Shown here: positions 11,001 to 64,000 of the stretch, piece after piece
Position numbering within the stretch: position 1 is the first letter of the stretch
How the letters are laid out: each line of letters begins with the position of its first letter
Assembly (NCBI RefSeq): GCF_032191515.1
Contig: NC_091392.1
Location: 44,707,501-44,771,500, forward strand
Source: Phaenicophaeus curvirostris
Lineage: Eukaryota; Chordata; Aves; Cuculiformes; Cuculidae
DNA length: 64,000 nt
Reading direction: 5' to 3'
Made by a program: the position numbers and the translations under genes
The notes under the pieces: generated by a model
The model's input: only the letters and a program-made list of their open reading frames with translations
Told to the model about the DNA's origin: nothing
The model's database searches: none

Positions 11001-11788
11001 ACTGTGGTGTGTGTGGTTGTGGAAAATGTTGTAAACTATGGTGGAAACACATGAAACAGTTGTGTTACTCTGTGGTCAGTATTTCCTCATGGTTTTTTTG
11101 ATCCTTCCAAATTATATTTGCCTCTTCTTATTGGGACTGTGGAGTGTCATAGATTGTCAGTCTTCTGTCAGAAATGAAAAAAAAATTTCCTCTACCAGAA
11201 TAGAGAAAATGTTATATGCCATATAGCCATGGTTGTAACAGTTCAGGCTAGTTTCCAACTTGAAGTGCCCTTGGCTTTACTTATTTCTGATTGAAAGATG
11301 AGGCCTTTCTTCTTTAATACTCAAGTCAGTGCTTCAGGTGATAAAGACAGGAGGGCATGATTGGGTAAATTCTAAAATAAGAGATGCCTAATGATGTTCC
11401 TTTTTAGAGACTGACATATTTATCGTTTAGGGAGGACAGCATAGGTCAGGAAAGGAACAAGCTAATCAGAAAATGAGCATGAGGCTAAGGTGTACAGACC
11501 AGGCAAGTGTTCCTTGTGTGCTCTGTTGCACTGAGGACTTTCTCCAGAACATTGGTTATAACAGATAGCTAAATAAGGAGCCCAAAGCTGTACGTGACCT
11601 TGAATGCAATAGGGAAATGTTGCAATTGGGATGTTTCAAAGTTTTTCCAGACCATCTTGAGCTTAATATTTATGGCCCGGGAAGTTGTTTTCAACGTGGC
11701 CTCCTCATGCATTGTAGAGCTTAAGGCTGCATAGCTTTTCCTTCAGCATAGGAGTTAATGTTATTCTTCTTCTGCCCCCACCTGCAAG

Positions 11789-12845
11789 ATCATAGAATCA
11801 TAGAATCACTAGGTTGGAAAAGACCCACTGGATCATCGAGTCCAACCATTCCTATCAGTCACTAAACCATGCCCCTCAGCACCTCGTCCACCGGTCCCTT
11901 AAAGCCCTCCAGGGAAGGTGAATCAACCACCTCCCTGGGCAGCCTGTTCCAGTGCCCAGTGACCCTTTCTGTGAAAAATTTTTTTCTGATGTCCAGCCTG
12001 AACCTCCCCTGGCAGAGCTTGAGGCCATTCCCTCTTGTCCTGTCCCCTGTCACTTGGGAGAAGAGGCCAGCTCCCTCCTCTCTACAACCTCCTTTCAGGT
12101 AGTTGTAGAGAGCAATAAGGTCTCCCCTCAGCCTCCTCTTCTCCAGGCTAAACAACCCCAGCTCTCTCAGCTGTTCCTCATAAGGCCTGTTTTCCAGCCC
12201 CTTCACCAGCTTTGTTGCTCTTTTCTGGACTTGCTCCAGAGCCTCAACATCCTTCTTGTGGTGAGAGGCCCAGAACCGAACACAGTATTTGAGGTGTGGT
12301 CTCACCAGTGCAGAATACAGAGGGAGAATAACCTCCCTGGACTTGCTGGCCACGTCGTTTCTGATACAAGCCAAGATGCCATTGGCCTTCTTGGCCACCT
12401 GGGCACACTGCTGGCTCATGTTCAGTCGGCTGTCAATCAACACCTCCAGGTCCTTCTCCTCCAGGCAGCTTTCTAGACAGACTTCTCCTAGTCTGTAGCA
12501 CTGCACAGGGTTGTTGTGCCCCAAGTGCAGGACCCGGCATCTGGCCTTGTTAAACCTCATGCCATTGGTCTCAGCCCAGCAGTCCAGCCTGTCCAGATCC
12601 CTTTGCAGAGCCTCCCTACCCTCCAGCGGATTGACATTTCCTCCCAGCTAAGTGTTGTCTGCAAACTTGCTAAGGGTGCACTCAATGCCTTCATTCTGGT
12701 CATTGATAAAGACATTGAACAGAACTTGACCCAGCACTGAGCCCTGGGGAACCCCACTTGTGATTGGCCTTGAGCTGGAGTTAACTCCATTTACCACAAC
12801 TCTTCGGGCCCAGCCATCCAACCAGTTTTCCACCCTATCACCTTC
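11789..12845 (-). mobile_element. CR1 LINE, 5'-truncated (reverse transcriptase C-terminal part and 3' UTR)
   Basis: The longest CR1 piece in the window, on the - strand. Its 3' end is at 11789 (ATAGAATCATAGAATCAC read on the + strand). A 232-codon open frame (12560 down to 11862) encodes the C-terminal part of CR1 ORF2. In the same frame further upstream (12833-12648) are the reverse transcriptase blocks SGVPQGSVLG and LSKFAD. The catalytic motif reads FADN instead of the usual FADD, and the Lys codon two positions later is a TAG stop. The copy is therefore truncated and dead, but young enough for a long frame to survive. Confidence 0.95.
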
Positions 12846-13855
12846 ATAAACAGAGGTAGGTTCCCTTGATGAATCCCTGTGTGTAGCTAGAAGTGTTGAG
12901 AATCAAACTTGGGCCCTGTAGAAGTGGTAGACTTCTGTCGGTTTTTGCCTGCCACCCCCATAGCTGCTGTTAATGGTAAAGCAGAACTATTTGAAACAGG
13001 AATAAAAATATGAGATACAGCAGAAGGCTGTTTGTACACAGTCATAGTTTGGCACAATAGATTGACTTGTAAGGGCCCAGAAAAATGTGGTTCCCTGCTG
13101 CAATTGAAAAATAGCCTTTTTTTTTTTCACAATTGTTTGCCAGAAGTATTTGCATTGACTCTTGGTTCTTTCCAGTATGAGCTGATGATGAGATCAAAGC
13201 AAGTTCTCAGTTAACATAAGCAAGAATAATTGCTCCTGTAAGAGGACTCTAGCCACATACATGCTAAATATAGAACTGTTACTTTTTTCTCTGGATTTAG
13301 GTATAATTGGTTTATTCCTTGTTCCCTCTTGCAGTGAAATGAAACCTGGACTTGACAAAGATGATGGAGGGTGCTAATTGATATATAACTGCATATTGCA
13401 AGAGCTGCCTTACACTTCAGTGCCCCAGAGAGTTCTTGGCAGGTATCTTTTTAGCCTTAAATCAGAATATTAGGAAGGGATGCAAAGTGACCCTGAGACA
13501 ACGAGGACAGGCTGAAACTTTCCAAGCTTTTCCTCCCTGTCTCATGCAATGTCCGTAGGGAATTCTGCATGCCTGATCAGAACTTTTGCAGGCCGTTATG
13601 CCTCCTGAAAACAAGTCTTCCAGCAAAACAGCTTGAACAGCAGGGATGGGCTGTAGTTTTCTGAACTACAGCTGTCTCCTTAAGTGGGATTACTGTGCTG
13701 AGTGGTCACAAAGAATGTGTTCTCCCCCTGGAATGTTTTCCTTGTGGGCACACTGTCTCTGGAAGAGGAATTCTCTCCTCTGCTGAGAAGGCATGTACTG
13801 TACACGCACTAATGAGAAACAACAGTTGCAGAAAGTGCATTATGCAGGATTGTAA

Positions 13856-13877
13856 ACTTTGAATATTTATTCAAAGT
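13856..13877. repeat. Inverted repeat with 10-base arms
   Basis: A near-perfect palindrome: ACTTTGAATA, a 2-base spacer TT, then TATTCAAAGT. It is AT-rich and sits in unique intron 1 sequence. It could be a dimeric factor site or chance; nothing nearby explains it. Confidence 0.6.
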
Positions 13878-14695
13878 GAATGGGGTTGGGTGGCAGCCAG
13901 CCTAGCTTTGTCATGCTAAAGACCGGACTTGAAATCAACAGAAGGCTACCCTCCCCCTCCCTAAACCAGTGTTTAGTGTGCTTAAACAATGTGCACAGGC
14001 TTCACAGAACTGATTAACTTTATTGGTGCCATGTACATAGTAATGTGTCTTTGTGTCTCACTGAACTGGGAAGGTGCAATTAAAATAGAGGTAAGCTTAC
14101 CCTCCCTAGCATTAGGGAAACTATGCCTGGCCATATTTGTACATAACCTACAGTGGTTAATATCTTTGCAATACACAGTGTGGTTGCCTGAGATTGTTTC
14201 TGGGCTTGTGTAGCCCGTGGTGAAGCCTGCCTTGTCCTGGATTTGGTACCCAAAACTGGCCTTTTCAGATTGGCATTAATTCGTTCCAACTGCATGGGCT
14301 GTGCTTGTAGCTTCTGTTCTCCCAGTCTTGCCTTTCATTTGAACCTACTGGAAATGAAAGGTGACTACTAAGTGGCATGTAAGGACAGTGTCCTACTTGT
14401 AAATGACTTTGTGACCTTTGCAATTTGCCATGGAAAGTCCAGGCTTCACAGAGCAAACCTCCTGTGTCAGCTGTTACAGTCGGATATGCAAGTGCTGGTT
14501 CACACATACCAGAAAGTGGTGCTTGACAGCTGGTGAAGGGGGCTGGACACCACAGAAATGGAGAAACATTTATTCCGTGGTTGTTGTTCTGAGGATACGT
14601 GCCAGGTACCTTTGGCCACCTGGAACATACAGAATTCCTTTCAACTACTTTCTTCTGTCTTACGTGTGGCCTGATCAGTAGATCACTTTTGTGTA

Positions 14696-15594
14696 ATCAT
14701 AGAATCATAGAACCATAGAATAACCAGGTTGGAAGAGACCCACCGGCTCATCGAGTCCAACCATTCCTATCAAACACTAAACCATGCCCCTCAGCACCTC
14801 GTCCACCGGTCCCTTAAAGCCCTCCAGGGAAGGTGAATCAACCACCTCCCTGGGCAGCCTGTTCCAGTGCCCAGTGACCCTTTCTGTGAAAAATTTTTTC
14901 CTAATGTCAAGCCTAAACCTCCCCTGGCAGAGCTTGAGGCCATTCCCTCTTGTCCTGTCCCCTGTCACTTGGGAGAAGAGGCCATCACCCTCCTCTCCAC
15001 AACCTCCTTTCAGGTAGTTGTAGAGAGCAATGAGGTCTCCCCTCAGCCTCCTCTTCTCCAGGCTAAACAACCCCAGCTCTCTCAGCCGTTCCTCATAAGG
15101 CCTGTTTTCCAGCCCCTTCACCAGCTTCATTGCTCTTCTCTGGACTCGCTCCAGAGCCTCAACGTCCTTCTTGTGGTGAGGGGCCCAGAACTGAACACAG
15201 TATTTGAGGTGTGGTCTCACCAGTGCAGAATACAGAGGGAGAATAACCTCCCTGGACCTGCTGGTCACGCTGTTTCTGATACAAGCCAAGATGCCATTGG
15301 CCTTCTTGGCCACCTGGGCACACTGCTGGCTCATGTTCAGTCGGCTGTCAATCAACACCCCCAGGTCCCTCTCCTCCAGGCAGCTCTCCAACCCGACTTC
15401 TCCTAGTCTGTAGCTGCTCAGGGTTGTTGTGCCCCAAGTGCAGGACCCGGCATTTGGCCTTGTTAAACCTCATGCCATTGGTCTCAGCCCAGCGGTCCAG
15501 CCTGTCCAGATCCCTTTGCAGAGCCTCCCTACCCTCCAGCAGATCGACACTTTCACCCGGCTTAGTGTCATCCACAAACTTGCTAAGGGAGATA
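14696..15594 (-). mobile_element. CR1 LINE, 5'-truncated, same subfamily as the 11789 copy
   Basis: Antisense CR1 whose tail starts at 14696 (ATCATAGAATCATAGAACC). It carries a 204-codon frame (15391 down to 14777) for the ORF2 C-terminus, plus an upstream frame starting inside the FVDDTK catalytic block (from about 15575). The two frames are offset. Compared with the 11789 copy, about two bases are missing near 15411-15420 (GTAGCTGCTCAGGG against GTAGCACTGCACAGGG), which accounts for the frameshift. The 5' truncation falls right at the catalytic motif. Confidence 0.95.
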
Positions 15595-15617
15595 TCACAA
15601 ACTTGCTAAGGGAGATA
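15573..15617. repeat. 22-base tandem duplication at the 5' end of a CR1 copy
   Basis: The bases at 15573-15594 (starting CACAAACTTG, ending GGGAGATA) are repeated exactly at 15596-15617. The first copy belongs to the CR1 body and the second lies at the junction with flanking DNA, so the duplication may date from the insertion event. Confidence 0.8.
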
Positions 15618-17323
15618 ATACACATATCATTTATGTCTTGGGTAATTGGATTCTTCCTTCTTGATTCTTGGAGCCCTGTGCATACAGAGAAGGCACTTTA
15701 CTTGCTATACCTTGAGTTTAACTTACAGTAATAAACAATGGTAGCTGGCAAGTCTGGGCAGCACTACAGTCAAACAGAATATGCAACAATAATTGCCAGC
15801 GAACTGCATTCCAGTTGTGAAATAAATCTTTCAACAATGTATTGTGTGCGTCAGACTGACTAGAGAGGAAAGCAGTGAACTACAGTAAGCTTAAAGCAGT
15901 CATTATGAATCCTGAATAACGCTAAATTAGAAATGTGTTTGCGTGGCAGCGCAGCCTTCTGAACAAGATGAGCAAGTGTAGTTGAATGCCTTCAGCTCAG
16001 GGGGCTCTCTGTGAGGGAGTATTAATTGCAAATTAGTGCACTTGCCTGATGTTGTGTTCTCTAGTGGGATAACTGATGATTCTTGTTCAGTTTGAAGCAT
16101 CAGGCACTGGTGTGTCACAATATACTGAACTTTTGAAACAAGCAGATATAACCAGTCCATCAGTTCAGCTTCCTGCCAGCTTTTTTCATTCTCTTCCTCT
16201 GCCCCTCCCCCCTGCAATTCATTTCTCACCCTTAGTGGTTCAGACTTAATTTTGTTTTTTTTTAATATAGGTATTACTTACAAATTGGAGCAATTTGTAC
16301 TAGCAAACTTCGCAGTTTTCTTTCCCATAAATATCCTGGCACCTGGAGCTGTGAGTGTTGGCCTTGTATGTCCTAAACAGGTGAAGTCTGAACAGTTTCT
16401 TAGTGAATACAAGGGAATCATAGGGAGCTTTTTACGGTGAGTTAGGTTTTGTTTTTTAACGTTGTCAGTTTATGGTCACTGTAGACAGTCTGGCCACTAA
16501 AGTCTACTTACTGTGCTTTCTTGCTGCACTTAATTCAACTGTTTCTGGTGAGTTGATGAACTGTATTCAGCTGGCTGGGGAAAGTGAAATAGCTGAGTTT
16601 GCAAAAATAATGCAAGAATTAGCTGTTATGATTGTACGCTTAAGGATTCCCATCATATGAATGTACTGACCAAACTCAGTTGAATCATTAGCTTCTTCTC
16701 AAAGTCAGATTATTTTTTAAATGCTGTGCATTACCAGGGAATCACGTCTCTTCAATGAGGACAATTTAGTAGTAACTGAAATGGGACTGTAAGTGACCAC
16801 TAGCACTGTAATTTTTTAGTGTCTTGGCTGTGGAAATGGTGTATATTCCTTGTGCTCTGTGAAAGGTTTTTTTTGTCTTGTATGCCGTTCTCACACAATC
16901 TGCTAAAGGTAAGCCAGTTTGGAAAATGGCATGAGAACCGTGTTCCTGAAATACTTCCAAGATGTGAACTTTATAATCAGAGGGAATTAACTGGTTTTAG
17001 TCTGTAGGTGCTTGCTATTTCATGCTTTTTGTCATCCTGATCTTTAAAATAGTTCCTTTTACACTGCTAGTGTAAATGCCACTAGCCAGACCATGAAGGG
17101 GGCATCATTTCATGTGAAACCAAAGAAACGGTGCCTTGCTGATGGCTATGAAGCAGAAGAAGAGTTCTGGTAATTACCTACATGTGTCCCTTTTTATTCA
17201 GGCTCAGTCTTACTGCAAAGTTCTGAAGTGGTGATCTGAATCAGAAATAGGCAGTACACTTCTCTGGCTGTTTTATGTTCCCTGTAGCCCAGTATGACAT
17301 AAACTTCTCATAATTTGGTAAAT

Positions 17324-17430
17324 CACAGAATCACCAGGTTGGAAAAGACCCACCAGATCATTGAGTCCAACCATTCCTTTCAAACACTAAACCGTGCCCC
17401 TCAGCACCTTGTCCACCCGTCCCTTTAAAG
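17324..17430 (-). mobile_element. CR1 3' end fragment (antisense)
   Basis: CACAGAATCACCAGGTTGG, then AAAAGACCCACCAGATCATT and the 'AAACCGTGCCCCTCAGCACC' block, ending at CGTCCCTTTAAAG. This is the last ~105 bases of a CR1 of the same subfamily as the 11789 and 14696 copies, truncated soon after the tail. Confidence 0.92.
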
Positions 17431-20400
17431 TACGGAGTGGTTTGTGATTAAAGCTGTCTATAGTAATGCATCTTTGCTAATAATGAGGCTGAAGCCTAAA
17501 AAGAACAGTGTGGCGATCCCTACTTTAATGGCAGTTCAGATAACTCAAAGTAGAAGTGCTTTGCTTGCCTAGATAGTGTTCCAGTTCTTATTAGTAAGTG
17601 TGATGCTTCAACTGGCACCTTTAATGCTCTTCTGAATATATTGATTCTATTTCTACTTCAGCCGTTAACGCACTAGTTTAGCATAGCCCAAGCTCATCTT
17701 ATTGAGCATGGCTCAGTCCCATAAACAATTCCATGGCTGCTGACAAGAGAGAGTAAACATTGGGGAGGAGGAGATAATACAAATAGTTCTGGAAAATCAA
17801 ATTGCAAACAGATAATGTTCTATGCTTTTAGCAGTTGTGAAACGCTGCAATCCAAAGGAAGGGACCTTACAGCAGAGGCAGCTTTTAGACTTTTCCAAGT
17901 CAGATGAGGTGTTTGTTTCCAGGTTTTGGGGAAGCCCTTGATAGTAGGGCAAGGAGTGTGTGAAGTGTCTCATAATTCAAGCCTTAAGGCTATGGCATTG
18001 TAGGAGGCTAAGGCGAACTTCTATCCTTATGACTGTATTCAAATGAGGGTTTGGGGTGATTCTGCCTAGTTCAAAGGGAATGCATGGCATCTTAAAATTA
18101 AGCCAGTGTTTAATGTGTTCATCTCAAAAGAATCTGCAGGGAAATATTTATGTGAGGGATTCTTTTGTTTTTTAAGATTGGACTGCATATTCTTGTTTTA
18201 TTCTGTTCATGACTGTACAGATTACTTTGCCTCCATCAGTAACTGTATGGCAACTATGTAGTTAGTTACCTGGCCAAAGAATAGCTTTTGGCAGCTAAAA
18301 TAATGAAAAAACCCCAACATTTGACCAGACTGTGCCTCAGACTGCTACAAACCAAGATAAGGGAGCATACTGGGTTAACAGGGAAGCATTTAACTGTAGC
18401 ATTTCATTTTTTGAAACAATACTAGGAAGGAGGCATTTGAAGTCAAAATAAGGATGGTCTGTTTTCCTTCTTTATTTTTTGGTTTTCTTACCTATAGACT
18501 GCTGTTGCATCAGAGGAAATATTGTTAACGGTATTCTCGTCTGACAGTTGCACAATAGCCATGTAAAGATAAATGTCCTTGCCCTACATAATTATATACA
18601 CCCAAAATGCGAACTCCTAAGCAAACAAATTGCTTCCTAAGTTGTTCCTAAAATGCTGTTGACTTGCATTTTTTGTAAGCTGGTGTAAGGCTGCAAGAGC
18701 TCACTGGACTTTAGTTCCTTGATGACTGAAGGGGTTTTTAAAACGTCCAGTAAAACACAGGCTGTGTTAGGAAGATGAGTTTTGGAGCCCATGAGATGGA
18801 ACTTGCTGAATCTGATTCCTCTGGCACTGTTCTTGTGGAGAAGGCAAATTAATGGTTGGTTTGTGGTATTGCTAGTTTAGAGGCCCTGTGGGTTAGAAGT
18901 CAGCCTCGAGAATAGCGCTAATACCATGTTATCTCAGCATGATCCTCCCATTTTTTTTAGTACTAGTACCTGATGATTCTCTTCTGGAGCAAATAAAAAC
19001 TAGTTTGAAGTGGTGATAGTAAGAAAGTAATGTTTGCTGCTGAGTAATAACACAATTTTCAGGTCTGTTCAAAGTTTGAAGTGTGGGCAGTCTTTGAATC
19101 TACTCACTGTCTGGTAGCACTGACAAAAAACTTAATCTTTAGTGAGATTTTAGAATAGCCTTGCTAGGCTATTTCTCTTCTTACCGGGAAAGCTGTTGTT
19201 TTCAGTCCTGGGAATAAAAAAGCATAGATGTTGTAGAATGATCTCTTACTGCCTGAAGAATGCAGTCTTGCTATATGTGAGTTTATTTCAGGGCTCTCCT
19301 CCTGAGAGGAATTTGATTAACCTCTCCAGCTACTTTCTTCCCTTAGCTCTCTTCAGATCTAGAACTGCCTGGGGATACCCCTTGAAAGATTTCTTGTGAT
19401 CTTACGTCTTTCTTGTCCAAAAAGAGTAACTCTTTATCCCAGAATAAATCTCCAAGGTGTATTGAATGCACTTATGCTAACAGTAAGAATTATGAGGGAT
19501 ATGTTTCAGTGTAGTGTGGGATGCTTCAGATGGCTGGTTACTCAGGATTCCTCAGGAAATGATGAAACTGAATTTAGCTGAAGCACACTGCCTCTGTCCT
19601 GCCTGATTATGGCCAAAAAAGGCAACTGGTTAGATTCTGGGAGTTGCATAGGCAGGAAACTGTGTAATGGAGTGTAGAGCACAGCTGTTGCCTTGCCAAA
19701 CCTGATACAACTCTGAACACAATTGAATATTCATTTCATTCCCTGCCCCCCCTTCCCTCCACTCCCTTTTCTTAACTCTTTGACCACAACCCACAGATGA
19801 TATTCTGCAATGCCACGGAGTCTCAATATCTTTTGTTCAATTGTTAGTCTTCTCTATTTCCTACATTCTCTATCAGGCTAGCTGTGTAGTCTGGGCTTGG
19901 AGCTCTCTTGACAGCTCAGACTTTTCATGGCAGCCTCCTGATGCTGCAACTTATTTCTGCAACAAATTTTGTCATCCTTTTCCCCTTAAAATCTCAATTT
20001 TCAATAAAAATGTGATGCCAGCAAGAAGGAGTTGCTCTGGGAATCACCACTGAGGTGGAAGTGTCAGTGACCCTGGGGGAAGGAAAGATGAGGTAAAGTG
20101 TGGGATAGCTGCTTGGCATATCCTGTAAGGCTTAAGGCAAAGACTTTAAACTCAGGCTAAAGGAAACGATTATTTATAGAGTAATTTTCTCTTTGTTTCC
20201 TGAAGAATTTTTGACCATGAATATACATCTATCCGTACAGTCTCTGGCACAAAGTTGCATACCACCTACAGTGATACATTTGTTGAAAGGAATTTCTCTG
20301 CATGCTTACAAATGACTGGTGTGGGCATTCGTGCCCATCATTATTATAGCTGATGTTTTTCTGGCTTCGTTCACTGCTTGCTAATGCTGGGACTCAACAT

Positions 20401-21712
20401 CTATTGTTGCTCTCATGCATATTTTGAGAGTTGAACAGTTTCTGTTCTGGTCTCAATACCTTTTTGTCTGCTGTATGTCTAGTCAGAATTCACCTATTTG
20501 GTTTGTGGGCTGGTTTGTAAATACAGATATGTTCTGCAGAAAAGTTATTCCTGTGGATCCTGACAGCCTTCCATAACATGAGAATTGATATTTTCATTTA
20601 CTTTTCTTTTGGTAGTAAGGAGCTCTAGTTTCTAACCAAGGTATGAAAAACATACATTGAGGACAATGGTACTGTGAGGAAGGATCCAAGAAGTAATGTT
20701 TATGGGACCTTGTAAAGAGGCTGCTGTTACATGGTTAATGAGCCTTGACGCATGCAGTCCTTTCTTCTGATTGAAAGGAATTCTGAATGGCACCAATAAA
20801 ATTGCTGCCTTATAAACTGGAAAATCTCTGGTGGTAGTTGTTCTGGTTTTTGATGAAACACGGAAGGGTGCCATTTTCTGAGCATGTTGCCTGAATCTGC
20901 CTCTCGTAGGCGTGTTACACTCCTCTACCCAAGGACAGCTTTGTAGAACCCCAGTAGAGGATTTTGGGCTGTAAAATTTCCCAACCATAGGTTTGTTCTG
21001 TTACTGTCTTGGATGTATTTTGCATTGCCTAGGAAGAAAGATACAAACTGTTGGGCTGGATGTTGCTACTAAGCTAGTGATGGAAAGTATCTAATGTCAA
21101 TCTTAACTGCTATCTTCAAATTACTGATGATGATTTTGAGAAGTGAAGTGCATATCATGTATGCCATATACCAGTCTCAACAATTTCTAAGAAATTGTAG
21201 TATTTTGATTTGCAGCTTATCAGAAAGAGGAGATAAGAAGTAAAACTGTTGATTAAACATTTATGATAATATTTCTGAGCTAATATCTCTACCAACTACA
21301 GCAGTGAAGGGCTAATCTTGACCTGAATGTTATTGACATAATATCTGATGCTATGGGTGTTAGCATGTCTTACGGATTCTTTGATGCTTGCCACTTTAAT
21401 GTGCTTTCTCTTTTCTGCCAAATAATGGCTTCCAAATGCTTAACGGTCAGTGTTTTGTTGTAGGTTTTTTTTAACTGCTTGCTAGTTTGTTTTTTTCATC
21501 CTCTTGGCAAGCAAAGCCTTGACCTTATTGGAAGTTTGACAACTTACCAGTGCTTACTAACATGAAACTAAAGAACTGAGAGGCATGCTCTGATGACCTG
21601 AGACCGAGTACTTCACATGTGCCTGTCTACCTCTAGGAATTTGTGAGAGAAACTTGAGGCTTCAAAAATATCTTTTTGTTCTCTTTTTGCAGGCCCCCAA
21701 TTATAAGACACA

Positions 21713-63613
<41,901 letters not shown>

Positions 63614-64000
63614 GTAAGACTCCCAACAGCTTGTTGCATGGGCTGAAGATGCACAGATGTTTCTCCTGGAGCCACCCACCAAAGGCTGACCTTTCCCATA
63701 TTGTGAGAAAACCTATGAATAAGTTCAGTCTTGTCTTTGGCAACCCTGACCTGAATTGTTTTGAAATTACCTGCCTTCCACTATTCTTTACAAGTCAGTA
63801 TTCTATGCTATTTAAATAGCCTTGGCTAGATAATGATTCATGAGCAAGTGTTTTCTGATGCATTGTTATGCCAAGCAGTATGAAGTTATTTCATAAACAG
63901 ACTTCCCTTTCAGTTTTGAAAGGGCTATCAAATATGAATTTTTAAGTAACCGCTTATTTGAACACCACCTGTAATCATGAAAGGATTTATTTTGTCCCAA
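63614..64000 (+). other. MYH9: Start of MYH9 intron 23
   Basis: Unique AT-rich intron sequence up to the window edge. The next coding exon, expected to begin with an EKKLLEDR-type sequence, is not reached. Confidence 0.9.

Larger units (their letters stand above)
3819..21692 (+). other. MYH9: MYH9 intron 1 (about 17.9 kb)
   Basis: Long first intron between the inferred exon 1 donor and the acceptor TTTTTGCAG at 21684-21692. It holds a C/T-rich minisatellite near its 5' end and five CR1 pieces (5335, 10834, 11789, 14696, 17324). The rest is AT-rich sequence with no recognisable gene: roughly 5400-10830, 12850-14690, 15620-17320 and 17440-21690 contain only short chance reading frames, plus T-rich tracts near 9687-9715. 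Intron 1 of mammalian MYH9 is known to carry enhancer elements, so regulatory content is plausible, but I cannot prove any by eye. Confidence 0.75.

Noticed and set aside
11862..12560. 232-codon protein on the - strand as a host gene
   Set aside because: It is the C-terminal part of CR1 LINE ORF2 in a 5'-truncated copy ending in a CR1 tail, not a host gene. The same applies to 14777-15391 (-) and 60105-60449 (+).
20632..20988. 118-codon - strand frame in intron 1
   Set aside because: No recognisable similarity, no splice or promoter context, and a length plausible by chance in 18 kb of intron.

Overview
The window is vertebrate nuclear DNA, almost certainly from a bird. It has long AT-rich introns, GT-AG splice sites, one CpG-island promoter, and about thirteen fragments of CR1 LINEs, many with the ATTCTATG-type 3' tail typical of avian and crocodilian CR1. 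I cannot name the species. The encoded protein differs at several sites from the chicken and mammalian sequences I remember.

There is one protein-coding gene, on the + strand: the 5' half of MYH9, the heavy chain of non-muscle myosin IIA. I place 22 coding exons (exons 2-23 in mammalian numbering) between 21713 and 63613. Together they encode residues 1-992 of a protein that is about 1960 residues long in mammals. Every exon is in frame with its neighbours, all introns are GT-AG, and the landmark residues fall where they do in mammalian MYH9 (P-loop 174-181, switch I from 229, switch II from 452, Arg702, IQ region about 779-830). The motor, the lever arm and the first ~155 residues of the coiled-coil tail are inside the window; the rest lies beyond 64000.

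Layout: 1-2055 is featureless upstream sequence. At 2056-3129 two old CR1 fragments lie head to tail and stop just before the CpG island. At 3150-4540 is the CpG island. Its core (3280-3655) is a degenerate tandem array, each unit pairing an inverted CCAAT box (ATTGG) with a GC box. A non-coding exon 1 probably ends at 3818. A C/T-rich minisatellite of about twenty units (about 4014-4490) follows at the start of intron 1. Intron 1 (about 17.9 kb) carries five CR1 pieces, including two closely related copies in the same orientation. Introns 2 and 3 (5.3 and 10.0 kb) are mostly plain unique sequence. From 37568 the exons are closer together, with CR1 fragments in introns 5, 10, 11, 18 and 19.

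I found no RNA genes, CRISPR arrays, complete mobile elements or second protein-coding gene. Apart from its promoter architecture this is an ordinary gene locus. The strongest candidate for something not widely described is the tandemly amplified CCAAT/GC-box promoter, backed directly by a large C/T-rich minisatellite just inside intron 1.
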